A DNA stretch of 64,000 nt, taken from positions 67,321 to 131,320 of the forward strand of contig CAYWUW010000002.1 in the NCBI GenBank assembly GCA_964461505.1, given 5' to 3'. The position numbers were made by a program, and so were the translations under genes. The notes under the pieces were generated by a model. It had not been told where the DNA came from, ran no database searches, and worked only from the letters and a program-made list of their open reading frames with translations. Position 1 is the first letter of the stretch; every line of letters begins with the position of its first letter. This document shows positions 51,966 through 58,417 of the stretch, one piece after another. Source of the stretch: HK-STAS-PATE-42 sp964461505. GTDB lineage: Bacteria; Patescibacteriota; Saccharimonadia; Saccharimonadales; HK-STAS-PATE-42.

Positions 51966-52238
51966 TTAAATTGCAATACCGCTATTCATACTTCTAAACA
52001 CATCTTCGTGGTTGGCTTTAAAGTGTGACACTACACCGCGAGCTCTATCTCCTACGCCATTCAAACGAGAGACCTCAAAAGCTATGTGTCCAGCAAAATC
52101 TAGCCCAGACTCGGCTTTTCTCTGAGCTTCTGCGAATGGAGGTTGGCAGCCCCGCTCTTCGTAAACCTGCCTAACTGGACTTCTGCCAGCTGTTATTGCG
52201 GCTATGTCTTGCTGGGTTCTATTTTTACCTGGTTTCAT
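51966..52238 (-). CDS. Hypothetical protein (90 aa)
   Basis: The small soluble protein starts MKPGKNRTQQDIAAITAGRS and is helical throughout. A single Cys lies in ERGCQPPFAEAQRK. AAGGAAAG lies before the ATG. It is not recognised. The stop TAA is part of TAAGCTTA. It is on the same strand as the gene at 51617 with a 67-bp gap. Confidence 0.55.
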   Translation of the reverse strand: MKPGKNRTQQDIAAITAGRSPVRQVYEERGCQPPFAEAQRKAESGLDFAGHIAFEVSRLNGVGDRARGVVSHFKANHEDVFRSMNSGIAI

Positions 52239-52277
52239 ATCTTTCCTTTCTTATTGTTTATTAATTTTTGGATGCAA

Positions 52278-52307
52278 AAAAGATCTCCCTTGGCTGGGAG
52301 ATCTTTT
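52278..52307 (-). terminator. Terminator of the leaderless 20-aa minigene
   Basis: On the minus strand AAAAGATCTCCC, loop AGCCAA and GGGAGATCTTTT form a 12-bp stem followed by T residues. It lies just past the small gene at 52334. Confidence 0.8.
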
Positions 52308-52333
52308 AAAATTTTCTAAACTTAAATAATAAC

Positions 52334-52396
52334 CTACATCCAGCCGAAAGATTCGTCTGTGACCAGTAGGTTAGAATTCTGTTTAAAAGTTTGCAT
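52334..52396 (-). CDS. Leaderless 20-residue peptide gene or small RNA
   Basis: A consensus promoter ends 7 nt before an ATG that opens a 20-codon frame: it begins MQTFKQNSNLL and ends DESFGWM, then TAG, and a strong terminator follows. The transcript would be about 120 nt. Its sequence can also pair AACCTAC with GTAGGTT across most of the frame, so a structured regulatory RNA is an alternative. No similar peptide is known to me. The remaining gap (52433-52591) holds two hairpins (TAACAGGGA...TCCCTGTTA and ATTAGTTTT...AAAACTAAT) and a repeat. Confidence 0.5.
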   Translation of the reverse strand: MQTFKQNSNLLVTDESFGWM

Positions 52397-52403
52397 GTTT
52401 TAG

Positions 52404-52432
52404 AGTTTACTAAGCTTAATATAGTTTGTCAA
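52404..52432 (-). promoter_or_regulatory. Consensus promoter of the 20-aa minigene
   Basis: On the minus strand TTGACA (52427-52432) and TAAACT (52404-52409) are separated by exactly 17 bp. The spacer carries TTAAGCTTAG. The -10 box ends 7 nt before the ATG at 52396. Confidence 0.75.
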
Positions 52433-52591
52433 GCAGTTATTGGTTAACAGGGAGGTTGGAATATGTGCTCTTCCCTGTTATAATCAAGATTAGTTTTGAA
52501 TAAAACTAATCGAAGTCCTGAACTTGATTCAGGATCCATTCAATAAACAAGAAGTTAAGGTCTACGGATCGGGAAGATAAGAAGAAATAAT

Positions 52592-52966
52592 ATGCCAATT
52601 ATTAAATCTGCCAAAAAGCGCGCGAGGCAAACTCTGGTGCGCGAGGCTAGAAATAAGCTTACAAAAAAGAATATGCGCGAGGCTATTAAGGCTCTGCGTG
52701 CAGATGTGGCCAACGGTGGAAAGAATGCTGGTGAGCTTTTTAAAAAGGCCCAGAGTTTGATTGACACTGCGGTGAAAAAGAACGTGATTCATAAGAATAA
52801 TGGTTCTAGAAAAAAAGCTAGGCTTAATGCGGAGTTGAAGAAGTTGGGCGTGAACCCGCAAGGAGTTAAATCTACAAGCAAGACTGCGGCGAAGGTTAAG
52901 GCTCCTGCTGCTAAAAAAGCAGGAGTAAAGAAGCCGGCTGCTAAAAAGACTGCTGCTAAGAAGTAA
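52592..52966 (+). CDS. rpsT: 30S ribosomal protein S20 with Lys/Ala-rich tail
   Basis: Residues 1-85 are S20: MPIIKSAKKRARQTL, NKLTKKNMREAIKAL and IHKNNGSRKKARLNAELKKL. S20 binds 16S rRNA early in 30S assembly. The C-terminus is extended by about 35 residues of Lys/Ala/Pro repeats (AAKKAGVKKPAAKKTAAKK), which probably add RNA contact. A perfect palindromic terminator follows at 52991. A TCCTGAAC...TTCAGGATCC repeat lies in the leader. Confidence 0.96.
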   Translation: MPIIKSAKKRARQTLVREARNKLTKKNMREAIKALRADVANGGKNAGELFKKAQSLIDTAVKKNVIHKNNGSRKKARLNAELKKLGVNPQGVKSTSKTAAKVKAPAAKKAGVKKPAAKKTAAKK

Positions 52967-52990
52967 TACAGGCGTACTGTTCTTAGGATA

Positions 52991-53026
52991 AGAATAACCC
53001 GAAAAAGATCTTTTTCGGGTTATTCT
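52991..53026 (+). terminator. rpsT terminator, 36-bp perfect palindrome
   Basis: AGAATAACCCGAAAAAGA and its exact complement form an uninterrupted palindrome, with TTTG following. It is 24 bp past the rpsT stop and, being symmetrical, may also serve the convergent gene at 53056. Confidence 0.85.
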
Positions 53027-53055
53027 TTTGCTTAGAAAATCTTCTTAAGTAAGTT

Positions 53056-53370
53056 TTACTCTTCGAAGTCTAGATCGATTCCACCAGAAGCACGAGCGAC
53101 TACATTAAAGATAAATCCGTGAACGTACCCGACAACCCATCCAATTGCGAAGTAAACCAGTGGCACAACGACGATAGAGACAATGCCAGCTGCCATGCCA
53201 AAGGCTAGGCCGGTTAGCACGCTAGAAGTTGATTGAGCTAGTTCGATTGTTCCTGCTAGGCTGTACATGATTGCCACAGCTAGACCGACGATTGCTGCAA
53301 AAGTTCCTTCGAACATTGCAACTGAACCAGCGCGAAGTCCGGTTAGTTTTTTTGTAGTTTGCTTTGCCAT
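53056..53370 (-). CDS. Small membrane protein, DUF3566-like
   Basis: The 104-residue protein has two membrane helices (MFEGTFAAIVGLAVAIMYSLAG and VLTGLAFGMAAGIVSIVVVPLVYFAIGWVVGYVHGF) and ends GGIDLDFEE. The VPLVYFAIGWVVG...FNVVAR...GGI pattern fits my memory of small DUF3566-type proteins in CPR bacteria. The function is unknown. It is in tandem with the membrane gene at 53414 (43-bp gap). Confidence 0.6.
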   Translation of the reverse strand: MAKQTTKKLTGLRAGSVAMFEGTFAAIVGLAVAIMYSLAGTIELAQSTSSVLTGLAFGMAAGIVSIVVVPLVYFAIGWVVGYVHGFIFNVVARASGGIDLDFEE

Positions 53371-53413
53371 AGTGTTTTCTCCTTTTGTTAAATTAATGAC
53401 TTACTTATCTATA

Positions 53414-54046
53414 TTACTTTTTAGATTTAGACAGGCCAAGCTCTGCTGTGATTGATGCAATCTGCACGTGAGCCGCAACTAGAGACCCGCCGAACCAGGC
53501 TAAGAACCATAAGAATGATTGGCTCATAGATTCTAGAGAAGTTTTAACTACTCCGTTATCTGCAAGCTGAGCAACTGTTAGGTCTCCTGCTATTAGAAGA
53601 ACGCTAGCTAGAACCATGGCCACCCCTACAAAAGATGTTAGGTAAATTAGGAATGCTTCTGCGGTTGGATTCCTTAGAGCATACTTAACACCAATTACTA
53701 GACCGGCGATGTAGAGCATTAATACGACAAAGCCGTTTTCTCTTAAGCCTAGTGCAATTCCTAGGAACGCTAGAGCGTTACCGACGACTAGCCCCATCAG
53801 TACGACGACGGCTAGATCGAAGAAGACGTAAGATAGAACTGCTAGAAGAATTCCGACTGCGAATGAGACGAACACTGCAACTGTAGTGCTAAGTACGCCT
53901 GTACCAAAAACAGCCTGAACTCCAGTGAAACCGACTACGATTCCTGCGAATAGACCGAAAAGTGGTAGCAATGTTTTTGCGACACGAGCTCCAAGGATTG
54001 CACAAAGCAAGCCTACCGCAAGTAGCGCGAAAGCGAATAGAACCAT
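53414..54046 (-). CDS. Multi-pass membrane protein, DUF4203/TMEM198-like
   Basis: The 210-residue protein has about seven closely spaced hydrophobic helices, short loops rich in Gly and Ala, and a basic end (LGLSKSKK). The layout (LLPLFGLFAGIVVGFTGV, VSFAVGILLAVLSYVFFDL) resembles DUF4203/TMEM198 proteins; the function is unknown. The stretch 52630-54470 has almost no TAAGCTTA, unlike neighbouring DNA. GAGGAG is near the ATG. Confidence 0.6.
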   Translation of the reverse strand: MVLFAFALLAVGLLCAILGARVAKTLLPLFGLFAGIVVGFTGVQAVFGTGVLSTTVAVFVSFAVGILLAVLSYVFFDLAVVVLMGLVVGNALAFLGIALGLRENGFVVLMLYIAGLVIGVKYALRNPTAEAFLIYLTSFVGVAMVLASVLLIAGDLTVAQLADNGVVKTSLESMSQSFLWFLAWFGGSLVAAHVQIASITAELGLSKSKK

Positions 54047-54148
54047 ATTTCTCTCCTCTTGAATTAAACTTAACTGAGGTTAATTAAACTCCTGCCAGAG
54101 TTAAAAAGCAATAAACGTTGTATTTAATAAACTCTTGAGACATCAAGC

Positions 54149-56005
54149 TTAATCTTGCAAGATTCCGCCGCTTTGGTGCGACCACAGCTTTTTATAGAGC
54201 GGAGAGGTTTTAAGAAGTTGTTCGTGTGGGCCGGAATCGACTACTCTGCCCTTATCAACTACAATTATTCTGTCCATTTTGCGGATTGTGGAAAGACGAT
54301 GTGCAACCACAACAGTTGTTCGGCCCTTCATCAACTTCTCTAAAGATTTTTGGATGTAGCTTTCGGATTCTGAATCTAGCGCAGAGGTTGCTTCATCAAG
54401 TAGCAAGATTGGGGCATCTTTTAGAATTGCTCTGGCGATTGCAACGCGCTGGCGCTGACCTCCGCTAAGCTTAACTCCACGTTCGCCAACTAGAGTTTCG
54501 TAACCTTCTGGAAGTGACTGAATAAACTCATCAACGTAAGCTTGTTTGGCGGCGAGTTCAACCTCTTTTTGTGTTGCCTTTGGTTTTGAGTAGCCAATGT
54601 TTTCGCCGATGGAACGGTGGAACAGGGTTGGATCTTGCGGCACGTAGGCAATTTGCTGGCGGAGTTTGGATTGGATGACATCTTTGACGTTAACTCCATC
54701 AATTAGAACTTGGCCGGAATCGACATCGTAGAATCTTAAGATTAGTTTAAGGAGTGTGGATTTGCCTCCTCCGCTTGGGCCAACTAAGCCGATTTTTTCG
54801 CCAGGGTGAATTGTTAAGCTTAGGTTTTTGAATAGATGCTGCTGCTCTTTCTTACTTCCAGACTCCTTCATCCCGGATTCTGATCTGGAATCTTCATCTT
54901 CGGTGACTTCTTCAGAGGAGTCGGTGTATTTAAAGCTGGTGTTTTGGAACTGGATTTCGCCTTTTGTGATTTTAAGCTTAGTGGGATTAGCAGGATCTTT
55001 AATTTCGGGCTCAGTCATCATAATTTCTGCCATCTCGTAAGTTTGAGAATAAATATCCTGCATGTTAAGTCTAAACCTGGAGATTCCGGCAACATTACTT
55101 ATTATACTGCCCGCATAGCTGTTCATAATTATTACTACAGAAAGAGTTACCTTGCCTTCCACATAAAGATAGAGCGCAAATATGATTGAGAGAAGAACAA
55201 AGATGTTGCTTAGAAAGCTTACTAGCTCGCCTTGAGTGTTTTGAAAGTTTATCGACTTTGCTCTAGACGAAGTAGCTTTATGAATGAACTTTTTAAGTAC
55301 AGACTGCTCCTGAACCTCGCTGCCTTCCGCTTTTACAGTATCCATACTAGAGATTGAATCGGCAATTCTACCATTAAGTATAGTGGCATCCTCTTGTGCT
55401 TGTCCGAGAATTGCTCTATTCTTTTTGCGATTCTTGTATATAACAAATGTGTAAACCAAGGAGCTTACTATTAACGGGAACACCAAGACTAAACTTTTTG
55501 TAGCCATATAGAAAAGCATAATGATAGTGGAGACAATCGATGGTAGTAGGTTGTAAATATAGCTAGAGATAAATCCTCGAATTGAGGTGAAATAGCTTGA
55601 AGCCTTACCCGTAAGTGAGCCCGTAAAAGAGTCTGCGAAGAAAGACTTGGACATACTAGAAAGCTTTTCAAAAGCATTAGAGGTGAGTACGTTTTGGCAC
55701 TGGGCCAGAACTTTTGTGTAGATTCTGGTCTCTATGACGTTTGCTATAGACTTAAAGCAGTACAGAGATATAATTATCGCGAGAGGTAAGAATATCTCCG
55801 ACAGAGATTTGATACGTCCTGTTGTTGCGTCTTGTATAAGTTGTGAGTAAAAAATTGGCACAACAATAGTTGTGGATAATACTCCAAACAGAGATATGGT
55901 CGGACTTAAAAAGAACCATCTGTGTTTTCTCACTTCGTGCCAATAAGCTTGTCGGATAAACTTTTCGGTTGCTTTTATGGATTGCTTTTCTTTTTTATCA
56001 CTCAT
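54149..56005 (-). CDS. ABC exporter, fused membrane and ATPase domains (MsbA/LmrA type)
   Basis: The 618-residue half-transporter has six helices (about 30-320) and a nucleotide-binding domain (about 350-610). Motifs are Walker A GPSGGGKST, Q-loop YVPQDPTLF, signature LSGGQRQR, Walker B ILLLDEATSALD and H-loop VAHRLS. An acidic insert (SSEEVTEDEDSRSESGMKES) precedes the ATPase. It works as a dimer to export lipids or drugs. The frame extends to 56056, but TTTACA-N17-TAAACT lies between and ends 8 nt before ATG 56005, so that start is chosen. Confidence 0.9.
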   Translation of the reverse strand: MSDKKEKQSIKATEKFIRQAYWHEVRKHRWFFLSPTISLFGVLSTTIVVPIFYSQLIQDATTGRIKSLSEIFLPLAIIISLYCFKSIANVIETRIYTKVLAQCQNVLTSNAFEKLSSMSKSFFADSFTGSLTGKASSYFTSIRGFISSYIYNLLPSIVSTIIMLFYMATKSLVLVFPLIVSSLVYTFVIYKNRKKNRAILGQAQEDATILNGRIADSISSMDTVKAEGSEVQEQSVLKKFIHKATSSRAKSINFQNTQGELVSFLSNIFVLLSIIFALYLYVEGKVTLSVVIIMNSYAGSIISNVAGISRFRLNMQDIYSQTYEMAEIMMTEPEIKDPANPTKLKITKGEIQFQNTSFKYTDSSEEVTEDEDSRSESGMKESGSKKEQQHLFKNLSLTIHPGEKIGLVGPSGGGKSTLLKLILRFYDVDSGQVLIDGVNVKDVIQSKLRQQIAYVPQDPTLFHRSIGENIGYSKPKATQKEVELAAKQAYVDEFIQSLPEGYETLVGERGVKLSGGQRQRVAIARAILKDAPILLLDEATSALDSESESYIQKSLEKLMKGRTTVVVAHRLSTIRKMDRIIVVDKGRVVDSGPHEQLLKTSPLYKKLWSHQSGGILQD

Positions 56006-56013
56006 AAACCTTA

Positions 56014-56042
56014 AGTTTAGTGGGTTTGACTTTTTTTGTAAA
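56014..56042 (-). promoter_or_regulatory. ABC exporter promoter with TAAACT as -10 box
   Basis: TTTACA (56037-56042) and TAAACT (56014-56019) are separated by 17 bp on the minus strand. The -10 box is part of the variant motif TAAACTTAA and ends 8 nt before the start codon. GACTTT...AAAGTC surrounds the -35 box. Confidence 0.7.
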
Positions 56043-56045
56043 GTC

Positions 56046-56131
56046 TTGTTTTGCATGGGTGGCTGTGGTATACTTTAAGTTGTAGTAAAAAGTTGATGGC
56101 TCAGGATTTGTTCTGGGCTTTTTTATTTTTT
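56046..56131 (+). ncRNA. Possible small RNA of about 50 nt
   Basis: A plus-strand promoter (TTGTTT 56046-56051, 17-bp spacer, TATACT 56069-56074) is followed within 50 bp by the hairpin GCTCAG-N8-CTGGGC and TTTTTTATTTTTT, a textbook terminator. No open frame of note lies between. It could instead be only a bidirectional terminator for holA. Confidence 0.4.
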
Positions 56132-56141
56132 AGATTTAAGT

Positions 56142-57089
56142 TTAAAGGGTAGATATTTTGAGCAGCGTGGCATCAAGCATTGGCCAAGGTTCGGTTTTGT
56201 TGATAGTTTTGAGAGAGGAATCTAGCCAGCGAACTTCTTCAAAAAGGTTCTTGATTTGGCTTTTGCTAAGCTTAAGTTGGCTTAAAAGTCGGATGTTTTC
56301 GGAAACTGCAAAAGGATGCAAAGCAAGCTGAGAAGAAATTGTGCGGGAATCTTTGCCAGCTTTTTGGCCAAAATAAACGGAAGTTAGTGAGCCGACTTGC
56401 GAGCAGATTAAGCCGATAATTTGATGCGGCTCTTGCCTGGCAGAATTAAGCTTAGCCAAAGTTTTTGCGGCGGATTTATAATCTTTTTTAAGTGCTGAAG
56501 AAAGTAGGTTGAAGGCGTTTTCAGAATTGCTTTGAGGTTGAAAGATATCAAGATGCTGAATGGAAATCTCGGACTGCGGGAGAAGTGCAAGTTGGTTGAG
56601 GCAAATCCAAATTGTTTGTTGGTTTTGCCCAGAACGTGAGATTAGTTCTGTTTGGAGCTCGGCCGAAAGATTTAAGTTTAGTTTTTGGCAGACTTGGCGT
56701 AACCAAGATTTTAATTGAGGTTCGCTAAGCTGGTTGAATTCTTGAAAACCATTTTGTTTTTGGAGATCTTTATAAATGGAGGTGCGCTTATCTAGAGCTT
56801 CTAAACTTAAGATAACATCTTTGGCTGGATTGGAGTTTTGGTTTGAGTAGTTTTTTAGAATAGCGGAGATTAGTTCTAGGTTATCTTCAGAATTTTTTAG
56901 AATTAGAAGTTCGGAGTTTGTAAATAGACCTGTGGCTTGGAGTTCTTGCAAAAAGTTGGTGGAACTTAGATTCTCGGCATCCAGAATACGGATGGACATC
57001 GGCCCGTTTTTTTGTGAGAACTCGGATTTAAGCTTAGTGAGCTCAAGGTTTTTGGTAAAAGAGTTTGGGCCGTAAAGAATCTTTAACAT
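56142..57089 (-). CDS. holA: DNA polymerase III subunit delta
   Basis: The 315-residue clamp-loader subunit opens the sliding clamp. Family features are LKILYGPNSFTKNLELTKLK at the N-terminus, TGLFTNSELLILKN near residue 54, and EALDKRTSIYKDLQKQNGFQEFNQLSEPQLKSWL (about 105-138). The helical end is LLSQLKLSKSQIKNLFEEVRWLDSSLKT. As in other delta subunits, Walker motifs are not functional. ATG 57089 gives the normal start; the frame extends 11 codons further. The stop is in the variant TAAACTTAA. Confidence 0.88.
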   Translation of the reverse strand: MLKILYGPNSFTKNLELTKLKSEFSQKNGPMSIRILDAENLSSTNFLQELQATGLFTNSELLILKNSEDNLELISAILKNYSNQNSNPAKDVILSLEALDKRTSIYKDLQKQNGFQEFNQLSEPQLKSWLRQVCQKLNLNLSAELQTELISRSGQNQQTIWICLNQLALLPQSEISIQHLDIFQPQSNSENAFNLLSSALKKDYKSAAKTLAKLNSARQEPHQIIGLICSQVGSLTSVYFGQKAGKDSRTISSQLALHPFAVSENIRLLSQLKLSKSQIKNLFEEVRWLDSSLKTINKTEPWPMLDATLLKISTL

Positions 57090-57115
57090 CTTAATTATAA
57101 GTATACACTCCAGAG

Positions 57116-57205
57116 CTGTCATCCTCTGAGCGCAGTGAAACGGAGTCGAAAGGTTCCGATTATGCCGTAGTGGCGAGATCTTTCTACTGAGGCTCGAGAT
57201 GACAA
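57116..57205. repeat. Intergenic inverted repeat CTGTCATCCT...CTCGAGATGACA
   Basis: The 90-bp unit starts CTGTCATCCTCTGAGCG and ends GAGGCTCGAGATGACA, with the outer ends inverted. It is of the same family as 20416-20531 and the GTCATCCTGAG units near 20689. It lies between holA and mutM. Confidence 0.7.
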
Positions 57206-57236
57206 ACCAAATTTAAGCTTAGAGCAAGGCTTAAGC

Positions 57237-58103
57237 TTAAGGGAGTTTTTGGCAATTTGGGCAGATGTGAGTTCCGCGGCCGGCAGCTACTATTCGAGAA
57301 ATTGGAGCCCCACATCTAGAACAAGGCTTCCCTGCTTTTTTGTAGACATTAGCAAAGGTTAGATAAGATCCGCTTTTTCCATCAACCTTAATATAGTTGG
57401 CGGAAGATGAGCCGCCTTTTTGAATGCTTAAGTTTAGTATTTTTTGGAGTTCGGTAAACAGAGTTTTTAGTTTGGATTCTGGAATTTGAGAGATCTTGGT
57501 TTGAGGATGAATTTTTGCGGCCCAAAGTGATTCATCGGCATAGATGTTACCGACTCCAGCTAAGACATGTTGATCTAAAAGTTTGGCTTTGATTTGGGCA
57601 TTTGGAAAACGTTGAAGTGCTTTTTTGAAATCGCTAAACTTAATTTCGAGCGGTTCGGGGCCAAGAGATGAAATGAATTTATGAAGATGTTGATCTGCGG
57701 TGGGAATTAAATCTACCCAACCAAACTTTCTAACATCGTTAAAAAAGAGTTCGGAATTATTATCTAAAATAAAATGGATTCGGGTGGTTTTATCTGGCAA
57801 TTTAGAGATGAGCGAATCGTTGGGGTGACCGGCTCCGTATTGAGTTTTTGGAGATTTGTAAACTAATTGGCCAGTCATTTTTAGGTGAATCAGTATAGAA
57901 TGGCGAGAACTAAGCTTAATGATAATTAGCTTGCCTCGGCGCTCAGCAGAAAGAACTTTGGTGCCCTCGACTTCTTTTTTAAAAATCTCAAGTGGAGTTT
58001 TAATGGTTTTTGGCCAATCAAAACTAAAAGATTTTATGGTGTGGCCAACTAGATGTTTGTTTAGCCCGCGAACAACGGTTTCGACTTCTGGTAGCTCTGG
58101 CAT
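57237..58103 (-). CDS. mutM: Formamidopyrimidine-DNA glycosylase
   Basis: The 288-residue repair enzyme removes 8-oxoguanine and cuts the strand. PELPEVETV carries the catalytic Pro and Glu, and the helix-two-turn-helix has LAGVGNIYADE. The zinc finger near the C-terminus is CSRCGAPISRIVAAGRGTHICPNC, with all four Cys in place. Length is normal. It fits with polA and holA in a DNA repair and replication group. Confidence 0.97.
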   Translation of the reverse strand: MPELPEVETVVRGLNKHLVGHTIKSFSFDWPKTIKTPLEIFKKEVEGTKVLSAERRGKLIIIKLSSRHSILIHLKMTGQLVYKSPKTQYGAGHPNDSLISKLPDKTTRIHFILDNNSELFFNDVRKFGWVDLIPTADQHLHKFISSLGPEPLEIKFSDFKKALQRFPNAQIKAKLLDQHVLAGVGNIYADESLWAAKIHPQTKISQIPESKLKTLFTELQKILNLSIQKGGSSSANYIKVDGKSGSYLTFANVYKKAGKPCSRCGAPISRIVAAGRGTHICPNCQKLP

Positions 58104-58128
58104 ATACTACCTTAAGTTTAGCAGAAGT

Positions 58129-58359
58129 TTAGATGTGGACAGTGTTGTCTTCTTCAGGTTCTGTAGATATTGGGAATGCGCCCATAAACATTGCTACTGC
58201 CTTTTCACGTAGCTCGGGGCTTAAGCTCAAGAGAGCATTGTGCATCTGAGCGGCAAGCTCTCCGACTGCGTCCAACGGACTTCTTGATGGCTCAAACGGA
58301 GCCTCAACATTTAAATAAGTTTTCCTTTGTTCTCGTGTTGCAGTAGTATCGAATGACAT
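58129..58359 (-). CDS. Hypothetical protein (76 aa)
   Basis: The acidic soluble protein has a disordered start, a helix (LDAVGELAAQMHNALLSLSPELREKAVAMFMG) and an acidic tail (TEPEEDNTVHI). It is not recognised. A TATAAT lies about 24 nt before the ATG, so this gene has a short leader. It lies between polA and mutM on the same strand. Confidence 0.5.
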   Translation of the reverse strand: MSFDTTATREQRKTYLNVEAPFEPSRSPLDAVGELAAQMHNALLSLSPELREKAVAMFMGAFPISTEPEEDNTVHI

Positions 58360-58417
58360 AGTATTTTACTTTTGAGTTGGATTATAGCAATGTTAGTTAA
58401 GCTTAGTCAACTCTGAT

